DNA of 56,365 nt from NCBI GenBank assembly GCA_030683705.1, contig JAUXPP010000147.1, positions 1 through 56,365 of the forward strand, given 5' to 3'. The position numbers and the translations under genes were made by a program. The notes below the pieces were generated by a model. It was not told the origin of the DNA and ran no database searches. It saw nothing but the letters and a program-made list of their open reading frames with translations. This document shows positions 18,901-27,684 of the stretch, one piece after another; the stretch's first letter is position 1; each line of letters opens with the position of its first letter. This stretch comes from Polaromonas sp. Its GTDB lineage: Bacteria > Pseudomonadota > Gammaproteobacteria > Burkholderiales > Burkholderiaceae_C.

Positions 18901-19006
18901 CATCCAGTGATTTACGCAGCTCGTCCAGCACCCACGCCAGCGGGCCCAGATCATTGACAGCCACGTCCACTTCAGTGGCTGTTGAATTCAGGTCGTTCGA
19001 TTGCAT
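12998..19006 (-). CDS. chpA: type IV pilus chemotaxis hybrid kinase ChpA/PilL
   Basis: A 2002-residue CheA-type kinase. The N-terminal ~700 residues are helical. Hpt-like sites follow: HTLKGSSRMVG near residue 733, THSLAGSSSTVGF near 1040 and HTLKGSARLAG near 1260, joined by long Ala/Pro/Glu linkers. Then come a CheA dimerisation/ATPase core (near 1380-1690; N-box LLRNCVAHGIE, G-boxes DDGAGLD and GRGIGMDVV), a CheW-like domain, and a C-terminal receiver (LILVVDDSITVRR, acceptor in LSDIEMPRMDG) near 1880-2000. It would phosphorylate PilG and PilH to control twitching and possibly cAMP. It is the last gene of the pil operon. Confidence 0.93.
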   Translation of the reverse strand: MQSNDLNSTATEVDVAVNDLGPLAWVLDELRKSLDGSAKALKRFVRDAELARGSDLAALDASQLRIARQQLHQAVGALEMVGLGAPALLLRAMEAAVQKFIQRPELCSQDAAAKVELASFALTEYLEGVLADKPVSAVSLFPQYRDVQGLVGADRIHPADLWIFDLRWIEPVTDLPAEARPYDDASRQVLDQLVLKIMRTGDAQAAQGFRDMCLGFAKAQPGGEPRVFWKIAAAYFEALSHGLLKVDIHVKRAASRILLQYAAFAKGSTNASDRLAQDLLFFCSQAIAARASDAPVLSAVRASYGLARFKPVDYEAVQFGRFDPALLAQARKRIVSAKETWSSLTAGDVGKFKTVADQFSLVTDSLVKLHPPSEPLAQALSRVIDTTVRSGQAPPIELALEVATAVLYLEAAFDDLDPNDPQLTARTARLAERLEGVRSGGEAQPLEAWMEELYRHVSDKQTMGSVVGELRISLSELEKSLDLFFRNPQDKAVLAAVPGQLSQMRGVLSVLGLDQASHAVLRMRDSVEQMLVTEVDEQLARSAGTFDQLGNNLGALSFLIDMLNYQPALAKKLFVYDEAKGELKPLMGRSQAASDAAASVTVHGELSQEVLSVVHDAQAGLSAATLSDKLDVLATHAALADQPALAQTARDAAVAVAGSTQPDSSSLTDLVAAATPAPVPVAPVAVSEEFEEDDLRDIFLEEAREVAGQAQAALAALAAEPGDIGELTILRRAFHTLKGSSRMVGLNEFGEAAWSMEQLLNGWLAEQRASDDNFRDLCVQAMEGFAAWIDDIAANRDAAWKAAPFRSSADAMRTEARFVAIALPQAAAPVPAPVEQAVLAEPASLDAGTGTDFDFDFSMDPAPAPEPAPAMPEQPLEIQGIDFDSLSSLSSDAVTAAPPEPAAVFELDLDEPVPEAAQASPVELSDMDFDAHFLAPASAGEAVGAPAADTVVELAAEAPDEPAARPESGAADTFEDFSESAALESAGDEQVKVIGSLRIGIPLYNVYLNEADEWSRRLVTEVTEWTMEHGQPIGDSTLALTHSLAGSSSTVGFDALSEMARALEHALQQSQIQPDSSGFRHGQLFINAAEDIRRLLHQFAAGFLKQPDPKILQALREIDFSEPASPPASSAGNVEAPAAEALTPVAPAPATKFIIKAVTSAPVLVSAAPSNAAAAVVSAPAPAPVAAPEPVAPAAASSQPLAFNEDMDDEFDAVDVIDPDLFPIFEEEGAELMPQLGAALRQWAARPDNLGARNEVLRALHTLKGSARLAGAMRLGEMAHRIESDIEHMGSDAAASQDFDALLATFDGMQANFEALRHPGTSETVEPLPPLSQAATPSETDEPQNATGTAVSPAGGRKVVMSMAQATALQPLRPAASGSIRVRSQLLDRMVNQAGEVMITRSRLEAELNQLRGSLNDLSGNLNRLRSQLRDVEMHSETQMQSRLQQAKEAQLGFDPLEFDRFTRVQELTRMMAESVNDVATVQRTLQRTVEATEDDLIAQARQTRELQRDLLRTRMVEFEGISERLYRVVRQASKETGKQVRLDLQGGTIEMDRGMLDRMTPAFEHLLRNCVAHGIEAPEARTGAGKDASGLITVSVQQSGNDVAVEFRDDGAGLDLQRIREKAETSGLIAPGQQIGDDEAANLIFMPGFSTASHVTELAGRGIGMDVVRSEVNALGGRIETTTVAGKGTNFKLVLPLTTAVTQVVMLRAGGSSVGVPANVVETVRRISAKDLQQAYNSGVLDVAGESVPFFWSGALLQASRRSNEPQGKTAPVVIFRSAAQRIALHVDEVLGNQEVVVKNLGPQLSRLPGLAGMSVLASGAVVLIYNPVALATVYGQQARGWSSDSAEPHMLEQSAAGDSGGARVAVAPVTPAAPQIPLILVVDDSITVRRVTQRLLQREGYRVAMAADGLQALERLQEERPTVVLSDIEMPRMDGFDLARNIRGDVRLSSLPIIMITSRIAEKHREHAKELGVDHYLGKPYAEDELLSLIRHYCSAELAA

Positions 19007-19061
19007 AGATGGCGGGCCGGTTCATAAATCGGATGTCACGGGCAGGAAAAACAGGTCCGCC

Positions 19062-21338
19062 TCAGGCAATCTTGAATCGCGACACGGACTGGCGAAGTTC
19101 TTCCGCCATCCGCGACAAGTCACGTACCTGCTGGGCCGTCGATCGGGTACCCTCTCCGGTTTGTTCCGTCACCGCAAAAATGTGCTGGATGTTGCCGGCC
19201 ACCACGTTGGCCGATTCCGCTTCACGGGACGCCGAGGCAGAAATCTGCTCAATCAGGTCGGCGAGCCGGCGTGACACCAGGTCAATCTCGGACAGTGCGG
19301 TACCGGCGCTGTCTGACAGCTTGGCCCCTTCGACCACACCCTGCGTCGAGCGTTCCATAGCGGCCACCGCATCCTGCGTGTCGGTCTGAATCGCCTTCAC
19401 CAGTGCAGAAATCTGGCGCGTTGCATCGGCAGAGCGTTCAGCCAGTCGCTGCACCTCCTCGGCCACCACCGAGAAGCCCCGTCCGGCTTCACCGGCAGAC
19501 GCCGCCTGAATGGCGGCATTGAGCGCCAGCACGTTGGTCTGCTCGGTAATGTCGGAAATCAGTTCGGTAATTTCACCAATCTCCTGGGAAGATTCACCGA
19601 GCCGCTTGATCCGCTTGGAGGTTTCCTGGATCTGGTCGCGAATGGAGTTCATACCGCCGATCGCGTTCTGCACGGCCTGCAATCCCGATTCGGCGGCGGT
19701 CAGCGACTGGCGCGCCACCTGGGAAGATTCCTGGGCCTGGCTGGACACCTGGTTGATTCGGGTTGCCATGTCGAGCACCGACTGGCCAGTCTCGCGAATC
19801 TCGCGGAGCTGCTCCGTCGAAGCCGCCAGCAGCTCGGTCGATGTGCTTTCCACCTGTGCCGTGGTTTGCGCCACCCGGGTCGCCGTGTTCTGCACGTTAC
19901 CCACCAGCTGGCGCAACTCCTCCACCGTGTAGTTCACCGAGTCGGCAATGGCGCCGGTGATGTCCTCGGTCACCGTGGCTTCCTGGGTCAGATCACCCTC
20001 GGCCACTGTCTGCAACTCGTTCATCAATCGCAAAATGGCCGCCTGGTTGGCGTCATTCACGCGCTTGGCATCCTGCTCCTGGCCCTTGGCTTCCAGCCGC
20101 TGGCTTTCAGCAACACCCTGACGCTGCCGGCTGTCCAGCACCTGCAAACGCGCCAGGCCGGCCGCACACAGCAGTGCGAACGCCGCAGCAATGGCCAGGG
20201 TGGTCAGGGCGCCGACGCCCAGACCGGTTTGCGAAGAGAGCTTGCCCTGGATGTCTTCCAAGCCGCGGCGCAGGGGTTCGCTGTCAGAAATAATCGAGGC
20301 CTGCGCCTCGCGTGCCGACACCAGGCCCTGCAAGTTCCCGAGAATCGCACCCGCCTGAACCCGTGTCTGCTCATACAGCGCCATCAGCGCGTCCAGCCGC
20401 TCCCGGGTCTGCGGGTCCTTGGAACCGGTCAGGCGCAGTTCGGGGCTGCCTTCCTGCAAACCCTGGGCAATTTCCTTGAAGGAGTTCAGGTCCTTGCCAA
20501 GCAGGAACACCGCCTCGGGACTCACACCCTCCATGGTCAGGAACTCATTGGCGGATTTACCAATACGCTGCGTCAACATCACGAGCTGGCCGGCCGCAGA
20601 AATTTCGGCGGCTGCGGCGTTCTGCTGAAGCTTGAGCGACGACACGGTTTCGGCAATCTCCAGCAGGTCGGAAGACTGCCGGTTGATGGTGCGCAGCGCG
20701 TTACCCACCTGGGTCAAAATCGCCTGCTGGGCCATCACGGTGGATGCATTTTTCTCGGCGCGCTCCGCCAGCGGCGTCACGGTGTCGACGTCCGGCTGCA
20801 GTTCCGGGGCGACGGCTTCGAGGCGCAGGGACTGATCGCCTGCACGCAGGCCGCGCACAGTTTTTGCCAGCACGTCCGAGCTTTCACGCACTTCCGGGAA
20901 AGCCTGCGCGCTACCCACCAGCGCCTGGGAAACCGACTTCGCCAGTCGTTGCGACTGCATCAGCGACTGGCCGGTGGCCGCCACCTGCTGCGCCACCTGG
21001 TCCGCCTGATTCAGCGCCACAAAAGTCACGGATGCCAGCACCACGACCGCAAAACCCAGCAACACCACAAGAATCTGCTGGTGAGCGCCCATGCGCCGGC
21101 GGCCCAACACCGGGAGCGACAACAATTCCCCGTCTTCGGACCGGTCGTCTTCGTTCTGGCTTTCGGGCCCGTCGCTGGCGTCTTGCGAGGACGTGGCCGC
21201 TGCCATGCTGCCCGATGCACTCATGGCACCCGTCGCGAGCGGATCAACCGACATGTCGAGCGAAACATCATCCATGCTGTCCTGGGGCGCAGCGGGCTTT
21301 GTTTTGAATAGCTTCTGGATAGTTTCAATGACAGACAT
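19062..21338 (-). CDS. pilJ: type IV pilus methyl-accepting chemotaxis receptor PilJ
   Basis: A 758-residue receptor. An unusually long acidic cytoplasmic N terminus (about 85 residues) precedes the first membrane segment (about 88-109). A helical periplasmic domain follows, then a second membrane segment near 370-395 and a cytoplasmic signalling domain with the tip [20 protein letters not shown]. This tip docks CheW-like PilI and ChpA. It lies between pilI (30 nt) and chpA (55 nt) on the same strand. The ligand is not readable from the sequence. Confidence 0.93.
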   Translation of the reverse strand: MSVIETIQKLFKTKPAAPQDSMDDVSLDMSVDPLATGAMSASGSMAAATSSQDASDGPESQNEDDRSEDGELLSLPVLGRRRMGAHQQILVVLLGFAVVVLASVTFVALNQADQVAQQVAATGQSLMQSQRLAKSVSQALVGSAQAFPEVRESSDVLAKTVRGLRAGDQSLRLEAVAPELQPDVDTVTPLAERAEKNASTVMAQQAILTQVGNALRTINRQSSDLLEIAETVSSLKLQQNAAAAEISAAGQLVMLTQRIGKSANEFLTMEGVSPEAVFLLGKDLNSFKEIAQGLQEGSPELRLTGSKDPQTRERLDALMALYEQTRVQAGAILGNLQGLVSAREAQASIISDSEPLRRGLEDIQGKLSSQTGLGVGALTTLAIAAAFALLCAAGLARLQVLDSRQRQGVAESQRLEAKGQEQDAKRVNDANQAAILRLMNELQTVAEGDLTQEATVTEDITGAIADSVNYTVEELRQLVGNVQNTATRVAQTTAQVESTSTELLAASTEQLREIRETGQSVLDMATRINQVSSQAQESSQVARQSLTAAESGLQAVQNAIGGMNSIRDQIQETSKRIKRLGESSQEIGEITELISDITEQTNVLALNAAIQAASAGEAGRGFSVVAEEVQRLAERSADATRQISALVKAIQTDTQDAVAAMERSTQGVVEGAKLSDSAGTALSEIDLVSRRLADLIEQISASASREAESANVVAGNIQHIFAVTEQTGEGTRSTAQQVRDLSRMAEELRQSVSRFKIA

Positions 21339-21368
21339 GGTGAGCCTTCCGGGAAAAACGTAAACGCG

Positions 21369-21899
21369 CTAGGCGCTGATGGTCAAAAAATGGGCTTGTT
21401 GCGCGAGCGACTGCAGGTTGATTTCCTGCCAGATGGCGCCGTTGGCGTCCACATAACTGTGTCCAAAAAACTCGGGCGATTCGGGCGACTTTTCGGTGAA
21501 GTCGGTGAAAGCATCCGGGTTGCGCAAGCCCGACAGCTTGTCAATCTGCAGGGCACAGTTGATTTCCAGGGCACTGTTGAGCGCCACCAGCCGGGACTCC
21601 GTGCGCGCCATCTCGCTGCGCGGAGGCGGCATTTTTCCGGTCACAAAACTGGCCAGGTCGACAATGCCGTACAGGCCGCCGCGCAAGTTGGCCACGCCGG
21701 CAAACCATGCCTGCGTGTAAGGCACGTTCTGCGCACTGACCCAGGGGAAAATTTCGCCGGACTGGTTCAGGGGAAACAGGTATTTGTCGCCTCCCGCCTC
21801 CACCGCGAGCCAGGAAGCCGTGACACCCTGCGTCTTGGCGGCTTGCAGCCTGTCGGCCAGGCGGCTTTGCAGTTCTCTAAGTGCTTGTCGGTTGGCCAT
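21369..21899 (-). CDS. pilI: CheW-like coupling protein PilI
   Basis: A 176-residue protein with a CheW domain: KYLFPLNQSGEIFPW near residues 53-67, then VANLRGGLYGIVDLASFV typical of CheW strands. It is expected to link PilJ to the ChpA kinase at the inner membrane. It starts with ATG (MANRQALREL). The neighbours pilH and pilJ identify it as PilI rather than a flagellar CheW. Confidence 0.92.
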   Translation of the reverse strand: MANRQALRELQSRLADRLQAAKTQGVTASWLAVEAGGDKYLFPLNQSGEIFPWVSAQNVPYTQAWFAGVANLRGGLYGIVDLASFVTGKMPPPRSEMARTESRLVALNSALEINCALQIDKLSGLRNPDAFTDFTEKSPESPEFFGHSYVDANGAIWQEINLQSLAQQAHFLTISA

Positions 21900-21922
21900 G
21901 CTTTAGTGATATCGGTGACGAA

Positions 21923-22288
21923 TCAGCCCAGCGCCTTGATTTTGGCCATCAAGTCGTCGGCATCCACCGGTTTGGTGATGTAGTCCTTGGCACCCTGGCG
22001 CATGCCCCAGACACGATCGGTTTCCTGATTCTTGCTGGTGCACATGATGATGGGCACGTCGGCGTACAGGGGATCCCGCGTGATGGCGCGCGTGAGCTGA
22101 AAGCCATTTTGCCCGGGCATCACCACATCCATGAGGATGAGGTCGGGTTTTTCCTCGGCAAGCCGACGGAAGGCGTCTTCAGCGTTCTCAGCGGTTTTCA
22201 CCGAGAAACCGTTCTTGCCGAGCAGGTCGGTCATGAACATCAGCTCGGTTTTGGAATCGTCCACGATCAGAATTTTTTTGATTGCCAT
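21923..22288 (-). CDS. pilH: twitching motility response regulator PilH
   Basis: A 121-residue single-domain CheY-like receiver. It has the acidic pocket ILIVDDSKTE, the phosphoacceptor Asp in LILMDVVMPGQNG, the Thr/Ser switch in MCTSK and the Lys in YITKPV. In Pseudomonas the PilH regulator opposes or dephosphorylates the PilG signal. The ATG overlaps the pilG stop (TAATG at 22286-22290), so the two are coupled. Confidence 0.93.
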   Translation of the reverse strand: MAIKKILIVDDSKTELMFMTDLLGKNGFSVKTAENAEDAFRRLAEEKPDLILMDVVMPGQNGFQLTRAITRDPLYADVPIIMCTSKNQETDRVWGMRQGAKDYITKPVDADDLMAKIKALG

Positions 22289-22686
22289 TACGCTACTCCT
22301 TGTTTTGCGCTGCCCAGTTCCTGCACGGTTTGCAACAACTGATCTTTGGTAAACGGCTTGGTCAGGTAGTCCTGGGATCCGACCATCCTGCCTCTTGCCT
22401 TGTCGAAAACGCCGTCTTTGGAAGACAGCATCACAATCGGTACGGTTGAGAATTTCGGGTTGCGCTTGATGATCGCGCAGGTCTGGTAACCATCCAGACG
22501 CGGCATCAGGATGTCGCAGAAAATCAGGTCCGGCAGGTAGTCATTGACTTTGGAGAGGGCATCAAAGCCATCCTCGGCCAGCAGTACCTCATGGCCGCCC
22601 TGTTTCAGGAATATCTCTGCGCTGCGCCGTATGGTATTGCTGTCGTCGATGACCAATACCTTGAGCCCTGAACTGGGAATACTCAC
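22288..22686 (-). CDS. pilG: twitching motility response regulator PilG
   Basis: A 132-residue CheY-like receiver: VLVIDDSNTIRRSAEIFL, phosphoacceptor Asp in LIFCDILMPRLDGYQT, switch region VMLSSKDG and YLTKPFTK. PilG promotes pilus extension signalling in the Pil-Chp system. The start codon is GTG at 22686. It follows the rubredoxin gene by 76 nt on the same strand. Confidence 0.93.
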   Translation of the reverse strand: MSIPSSGLKVLVIDDSNTIRRSAEIFLKQGGHEVLLAEDGFDALSKVNDYLPDLIFCDILMPRLDGYQTCAIIKRNPKFSTVPIVMLSSKDGVFDKARGRMVGSQDYLTKPFTKDQLLQTVQELGSAKQGVA

Positions 22687-22762
22687 TGACTGTGCTCCTT
22701 ATGACGCGCAGCCCACAGACAGGCGTCTGCTGCGCGTTTGTTTAGACAACCGACCCGGCCAT

Positions 22763-22924
22763 TCAGATTTGAACCATTTCAAAGTCCTCTTTTCGCGCGC
22801 CGCACTCCGGACAGGTCCAGTTCATCGGCACCTGGGCCCAGGGCGTGCCTGCCGCAATGCCGTGTTCCGGCGCCCCTGTCGCTTCGTCGTAAATCCACCC
22901 ACAGATTAAACACATCCAGGTCAT
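22763..22924 (-). CDS. rubA: rubredoxin
   Basis: A 53-residue iron protein, MTWMCLICGW at the start and MNWTCPECGARKEDFEM near the end. Two CxxC pairs (Cys5/Cys8 and Cys38/Cys41) coordinate one Fe. Rubredoxin carries single electrons in the cytoplasm; the partner enzyme is not evident. It is at the head of the pil chemotaxis operon, an arrangement I recognise in betaproteobacteria, though no functional tie is established. It is divergent from the ThiD-like gene (93 nt gap). Confidence 0.93.
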   Translation of the reverse strand: MTWMCLICGWIYDEATGAPEHGIAAGTPWAQVPMNWTCPECGARKEDFEMVQI

Positions 22925-23017
22925 TGTTTGAGTCACAGCTTAAGTTGCCTTCGAATAGAATGCAACAATTGTATCGAGGCGGCGTTGCTTATTCGCGTAC
23001 AGGTCAAAATCCAGCCT

Positions 23018-23974
23018 ATGGCAAACCCCAACCCACCGCCTCCGGACGCCCCGCAAATCGAAGCCGAGGATGGCGAAACCGCTCCCGCCTGCGTGATGGC
23101 CTTCAATGCCAACGACCCCAGCGGCGCCGGCGGGTTGACGGCCGACGTCACCGCCATCACCTCGGCCGGCGCCCATGCGCTGGCGGTGGTAACCGGTGCC
23201 TATGTGCGCGATACCGCAGAAATTTTCGATCACATTTCATTCGATGAAGAAGCGGTCACCGAGCAGGCCCGCACCGCGCTCGAGGATATGCCGGTCAGCG
23301 CCATCAAGGTCGGCTTTGTCGGCAATCCGGAGAACATCAGCGCCATCGCCGAGATCGCCTCGGACTATGCCGATGTGCCGCTGATTGCCTACATGCCCAA
23401 CCTGTCCTGGTGGGACGAGGAGGCCATCGACAACTATCTTGATGCGTTTCGCGAACTGCTGTTGCCGCAAACCACCGTGCTGGTGGGCAACCACAGCAGC
23501 CTGTGGCGCTGGCTGTTGCCCGACTGGGCCGGCGACAAAAGCCCGTCGGCTCGCGACATCGCCAAGGCCGCCGCTGAATCGGGCGTGCCTTACACGCTGG
23601 TCACCGGCATTCCCCTGCCCGAGCAGTTCATCGACAACGTGCTGGCGACGCCGCAAGCCGTTCTCTACAGCGAAAAATTCGAGCGCTTCGAGGCGGTGTT
23701 CGCCGGGGCCGGCGACACGCTGACAGCCGCCATCACGGCCTTGCTGGCCAACGGACACAACCTGCAGGCCGCCACCAGCGAAGCCCTGACCTATCTCGAC
23801 CACAGCCTGGACGCCGGTTTTCATCCGGGCATGGGCAACATCGTGCCGGACCGGCTGTTCTGGGCGCAGACCGACACCGACGACACCGATGATGAGGACG
23901 GCGAAGCCGCCAACGCTGAACCGGATCCCTCCCTGCCTTCCTTTGAGCTCCCCACCAATGGCACCAAGCACTAG
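23018..23974 (+). CDS. thiD: ThiD-like pyrimidine kinase (ribokinase superfamily), divergent
   Basis: A 318-residue protein similar to hydroxymethylpyrimidine/phosphomethylpyrimidine kinase, which phosphorylates HMP and HMP-P in thiamine synthesis. The N-terminal block [20 protein letters not shown] and the anion-hole block [19 protein letters not shown] are clear. The block normally reading as DPVMV is replaced by [11 protein letters not shown], and the C terminus is a charged tail ([19 protein letters not shown]). Substrate is therefore uncertain. The ATG at 23018 is preferred because the upstream open frame lacks similarity. Its last 17 nt overlap hemL. Confidence 0.78.
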   Translation: MANPNPPPPDAPQIEAEDGETAPACVMAFNANDPSGAGGLTADVTAITSAGAHALAVVTGAYVRDTAEIFDHISFDEEAVTEQARTALEDMPVSAIKVGFVGNPENISAIAEIASDYADVPLIAYMPNLSWWDEEAIDNYLDAFRELLLPQTTVLVGNHSSLWRWLLPDWAGDKSPSARDIAKAAAESGVPYTLVTGIPLPEQFIDNVLATPQAVLYSEKFERFEAVFAGAGDTLTAAITALLANGHNLQAATSEALTYLDHSLDAGFHPGMGNIVPDRLFWAQTDTDDTDDEDGEAANAEPDPSLPSFELPTNGTKH

Positions 23975-25274
23975 TCCCGACAACTCCCGCAATGCCCAGC
24001 TGTTCGAACGCGCCCGCGCGCTGATCCCCGGCGGCGTCAATTCTCCGGTGCGCGCCTTCAAGGCGGTCGGCGGCACGCCGCGCTTCGTGCAACGAGCCCA
24101 AGGCGCCTGGTTCTGGGATGCCGACGGCAAGCGCTACATCGACTACATCGGTTCCTGGGGTCCGATGATTCTGGGCCATGGCCACCCCGCCGTGGTCGAA
24201 GCCGTGCAGAAAGCCGTGCTGGATGGTTTTTCCTACGGCGCGCCCACCGAGCGGGAAGTCGAGCTGGCCGAGGAAATCGTGAAACTGGTGCCCTCCATCG
24301 AGATGCTGCGCCTGGTCAGTTCGGGCACCGAGGCCACCATGAGCGTGATCCGGCTGGCGCGCGGCGCCACCGGTCGCAGCAAGATCATCAAGTTCGAGGG
24401 CTGTTACCACGGTCACTCCGACGCCCTGCTGGTCAAGGCCGGCTCCGGCCTGGCCACTTTTGGCAGCCCGACCAGCGCCGGTGTGCCGCCTGAGGTCGTG
24501 CAACACACCCTGGTGCTCGAGTACAACCACCTCGCCCAGCTCGAAGAAGCCTTTTCAGTGCACGGCAAGGACATTGCCTGCCTGATGATCGAGCCGATTG
24601 CCGGCAACATGAACTTTGTGCGCGCCAGTGTTCCCTTCATGAAACGCTGTCGCGAACTGTGCACGCAATACGGTGCGCTGCTGGTGTTCGACGAAGTGAT
24701 GACCGGCTTTCGCGTCGCCCTCGGGGGCGCACAAAGCCTTTATGCCCGGAGCATTCCGGGATTCAAACCCGACATGACGGCGCTGGGCAAGGTCATCGGC
24801 GGCGGCATGCCGATGGCCGCGTTCGGCGGCACGCGCGCGGTGATGGAGCAGTTGGCACCGCTGGGCCCGGTCTACCAGGCCGGCACGCTGTCGGGCAACC
24901 CGGTGGCCACGGCCTGCGGGCTGGCCACCTTGCGCGAATTGCAGAAACCCGGTTTTTACGAAGCCTTGGCTAAGCGCACCCGCAGCCTGACCAGCGGCCT
25001 GACGCAAGCAGCCGCGCAGGCCGGCGTCAGCTTCTGCGCGGACAGCGAAGGCGGCATGTTCGGTTTTTTCCTGCTGGACAAGTTGCCGCAGAACTACGCC
25101 ACGGTCATGACCACCGACAGCCCGGCCTTCAACCGCTTCTTCCACGCCATGCTGGACAAGGGTGTGTACTATGCGCCGGCGCTGTATGAAGCCGGCTTTG
25201 TCAGTGCGGCGCACACGGCGGAAGACATTGCCGCCACTGTCGAGGCCGCTGCCCAGTTCTTTGCTGGGCGCTGA
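23958..25274 (+). CDS. hemL: glutamate-1-semialdehyde 2,1-aminomutase
   Basis: A 438-residue PLP enzyme making 5-aminolevulinate in the C5 route to haem. It begins near [19 protein letters not shown] and has [25 protein letters not shown] and the PLP lysine (K278) in [19 protein letters not shown]. The ATG at 23958 lies inside the 3' end of the ThiD-like gene, suggesting translational coupling. Length fits the family. Confidence 0.96.
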   Translation: MAPSTSPDNSRNAQLFERARALIPGGVNSPVRAFKAVGGTPRFVQRAQGAWFWDADGKRYIDYIGSWGPMILGHGHPAVVEAVQKAVLDGFSYGAPTEREVELAEEIVKLVPSIEMLRLVSSGTEATMSVIRLARGATGRSKIIKFEGCYHGHSDALLVKAGSGLATFGSPTSAGVPPEVVQHTLVLEYNHLAQLEEAFSVHGKDIACLMIEPIAGNMNFVRASVPFMKRCRELCTQYGALLVFDEVMTGFRVALGGAQSLYARSIPGFKPDMTALGKVIGGGMPMAAFGGTRAVMEQLAPLGPVYQAGTLSGNPVATACGLATLRELQKPGFYEALAKRTRSLTSGLTQAAAQAGVSFCADSEGGMFGFFLLDKLPQNYATVMTTDSPAFNRFFHAMLDKGVYYAPALYEAGFVSAAHTAEDIAATVEAAAQFFAGR

Positions 25275-25299
25275 CGTCAGTTACGGGCGTCACGCTTCG

Positions 25300-25745
25300 T
25301 CCCCGGTTGGCCCTTGCCGGTAGGGCTTAACTCCCCACTCCCAACCCCCCCGCCCTTCCCTCGCCCCGATGGGCGAGAGAAGGGAGCCTCATTTGGCCGC
25401 GTGTGCTGCGCTCGCGTGCAAACATGACGGCCGCTTGGGATTCCCGTCCTTGAAGCGCTGCGCGCTTCAAGGACTCCGGACTTTGTCTCTGGTACTTGAT
25501 TTTCTCTTCCCCACCCGTCGGGCTGGGCCGAGGAGCGCAGCCGACAACGGATCAGGACGGGCGATTGTCTGAGCGCAGCGAGTTCGAGCCCGGCCCCGTT
25601 TTCGGCGAGCACCGCAGGTTGCCCGTAGCGAAGCGAAGGGACCCAGACCATCGGGTCGCCTTCTCTTTGCTTACTTTCTCTTGGCGAAGCAAGAGAAAGT
25701 GAGTCGCCCGCCGGGGCGAGACCCGGCTTGTTGGCAAACCTCAAC
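25300..25745. repeat. repeat-rich intergenic element C (hemL to bug gene)
   Basis: The 527-nt gap holds no convincing gene. It contains a 13-bp perfect inverted repeat (GTCCTTGAAGCGC, 25446-25474, loop TGC) and an 11-bp one (ACTTTCTCTTG, 25673-25700, loop GCGAAG), followed by GCCCGCCGGGGCGAGACCCG. The second hairpin and its flank resemble dispersed intergenic sequences I associate with Comamonadaceae. No terminal repeats or transposase were found. Confidence 0.6.
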
Positions 25746-25801
25746 ATCACTAGGGAATCCCAGATAACGCCTCCCCCAAATTCTTTTGCACAATCAACGC
25801 C

Positions 25802-26800
25802 ATGAAACTCACCTCCCTCCCCCTCCTCGCGGCCCGCACCCTGGCAATCTCCTCCCTCACCGTGCTGGCCCTGTCCGCCACGGTCACGACTGCGCAGGCC
25901 CAGCCCAAGGTCATGCGCATCATCGTGCCCTATGCACCGGGTGGCCCGATCGACGTCACCGCGCGCCTGATGGCCGAACGTGTCAAGGACTCGCTCGGGA
26001 CGGTGATCATTGAAAACCGCCCGGGCGGCGGCGGCAACATCGGCGCGGACGCCGTCGCCAAGGCGGCGCCGGACGGCATGACCATAGGCATTGCCGCCGT
26101 GGCCACCCACGCGATCAACCCCTGGCTGTACAGCAAGATGCCGTACAACGCGGCCACCGACTTCGCGCCCATCACGCAAATGCTGCGTGTGCCCAACGTG
26201 CTGGTGATCAACGCCGACACCGCCAGGCGGCTGAACATCAACACCCTGGCCGACCTGATCAGTTATGCCAAGGCCAATCCCGCCAAGCTCAACTACGGCA
26301 GCGGCGGCAACGGCAGCGCGGGCCACCTGGCCGGCGAAATGTTCAAGGCGCAGGCCGGCATCTTCGCGCTGCACATTCCCTACAACGGCGGCAACCCGGC
26401 GCAGCTGGCGCTGCTGAGCGGCCAGGTGGACTTCAATTTCGACAACCTGGCCACCGCCTCGGCCAACATCAAGGCCGGCAAGCTCAAGGCGCTGGCGGTG
26501 ACGACCAGCGCCCGCAGCGCCGTGCTGCCCGAGGTGCCCGCCGTGGCCGAGACCCTCAAGGGTTTTTCGATCGACACCTGGTGGGGCCTGGTGGCGCCGG
26601 CCGCGACCCCGAAAGACGTGGTCGCCAAACTCAACCAGGCCTTCGTCGCCGCGCTGAACTCCCCGGAAGCCAAAACACGTTTTGCAGCGCTGATGGCGGA
26701 GCCGGTGGCCAACACGCCCGAGCAGTTCGGCGCCTTCATGAAGTCGGAACTGGCGAAGTATGAAAAAGTGGTGAAGGCCTCGGGCGCACGCGTCGACTGA
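25802..26800 (+). CDS. Bug-family tripartite tricarboxylate transporter solute-binding protein
   Basis: A 332-residue periplasmic protein. The signal peptide runs to about residue 34 (LALSATVTTAQAQ). The mature part begins PKVMRIIVPYAPGGPIDVTAR, the Bug-family ligand loop, followed by VIIENRPGGGGNIGADAVAK, LNYGSGGNGSAGHLAGEMFK, IPYNGGNPAQLALLSGQVDF and DTWWGLVAPA. Bug proteins bind small carboxylates. There are no tctA/tctB membrane genes beside it, so it is an orphan, as many Bug genes are in Burkholderiales. Ligand unknown. Confidence 0.93.
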   Translation: MKLTSLPLLAARTLAISSLTVLALSATVTTAQAQPKVMRIIVPYAPGGPIDVTARLMAERVKDSLGTVIIENRPGGGGNIGADAVAKAAPDGMTIGIAAVATHAINPWLYSKMPYNAATDFAPITQMLRVPNVLVINADTARRLNINTLADLISYAKANPAKLNYGSGGNGSAGHLAGEMFKAQAGIFALHIPYNGGNPAQLALLSGQVDFNFDNLATASANIKAGKLKALAVTTSARSAVLPEVPAVAETLKGFSIDTWWGLVAPAATPKDVVAKLNQAFVAALNSPEAKTRFAALMAEPVANTPEQFGAFMKSELAKYEKVVKASGARVD

Positions 26801-26811
26801 TTCTCAAGCCA

Positions 26812-26864
26812 TTCAGGCCCCCAGCCCATGGCTGGCATGCGCAAGCAGCTATCGAATCAATAGC
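26812..26864 (-). repeat. dispersed repeat family A, copy 3
   Basis: On the minus strand: GCTATTGATTCGATAGC, then TGCTTGCGC, CATGGGCTGGGGGCCT. It is noncoding, between convergent bug and GST genes. Confidence 0.75.
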
Positions 26865-26897
26865 AAGCTGGCGCCGCGCCCGGGCCGGCGGAAAAGC

Positions 26898-27587
26898 TCA
26901 GCGCGCCACCCGGTAAGGCTCGTCGGCGACCACAAAATCCTGCTCTGCCAGAGCCTGGTCCATCCACGCCTTGACACCGGGCAAGGCGCAAACACGGTTG
27001 ACGTAGCCGGTGATGGGGGCCGGCACCGGCAGGCCATAAGTTTTCAGTCGCATGCAGACTGGTGCGAAGTAGGCGTCGGCGATCGAAAACCCGCCGAACA
27101 ACAGCGCACCCCGGTACTGTTCAAGCAGTTCGGTCCACATCGTGACGATGCGCTGCACATCGCTCCGCACCGCCGCCTGGTCGCGCCAGACGATGGCGCC
27201 GGTTTGCGACAAGTCGGCTTCGATGTTCATCGGGCAGGCGCTGCGCAGTGCGCCAAAGCCCGAGTGCATTTCCGCGCAAACACTGCGGGCCCGGGCGCGG
27301 GCTTTGGCATCCTGCGGCCAAAGCTGTTTGTCGGGAAATTTTTCGGCCAGGTATTCGGCGATGGCCAGCGTGTCCCAGACGGCGAAGCCTTCGTCCACCA
27401 GCACCGGCACCCGGCCGCCCGGGCTGACGGCCAGCACCGCCTGCTTGAAGCTCGATCCCGCGCTGAACGGGTCGGCGCCAAAACGCACCATCACTTCCTC
27501 GAAGGGGATGCCTGCCTGCTTGAGCAGCACCCAGGGGCGCATGGACCAGGACGAGTAGTTCTTGTTGCCGATGTAGAGCTTGAGCAC
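26898..27587 (-). CDS. glutathione S-transferase family protein
   Basis: A 229-residue cytosolic GST. The thioredoxin-like domain begins LKLYIGNKNYSSWSMRPW, with Ser/Tyr candidates for glutathione activation, and continues VLAVSPGGRVPVLVDEG and AIAEYLAEKFP. A helical C-terminal domain follows. The GTG at 27587 is chosen because AAGGGAGG lies just upstream and the fold starts at once. Substrate unknown; it stands alone among unrelated genes. Confidence 0.9.
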   Translation of the reverse strand: MLKLYIGNKNYSSWSMRPWVLLKQAGIPFEEVMVRFGADPFSAGSSFKQAVLAVSPGGRVPVLVDEGFAVWDTLAIAEYLAEKFPDKQLWPQDAKARARARSVCAEMHSGFGALRSACPMNIEADLSQTGAIVWRDQAAVRSDVQRIVTMWTELLEQYRGALLFGGFSIADAYFAPVCMRLKTYGLPVPAPITGYVNRVCALPGVKAWMDQALAEQDFVVADEPYRVAR

Positions 27588-27684
27588 AGGGCCTCCCTTG
27601 AAGATGAACGCCAATGCTACTGTGCCGCGGCCAGCCGATTGATGCGAAAAGGCGCGCCTATTGATGTTTGCCCGGGGCAGCCGC

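Noticed and set aside
25277..26374. 365-codon minus-strand frame across element C and the Bug gene
   Set aside because: It spans noncoding repeat and antisense coding sequence; no recognisable domain.
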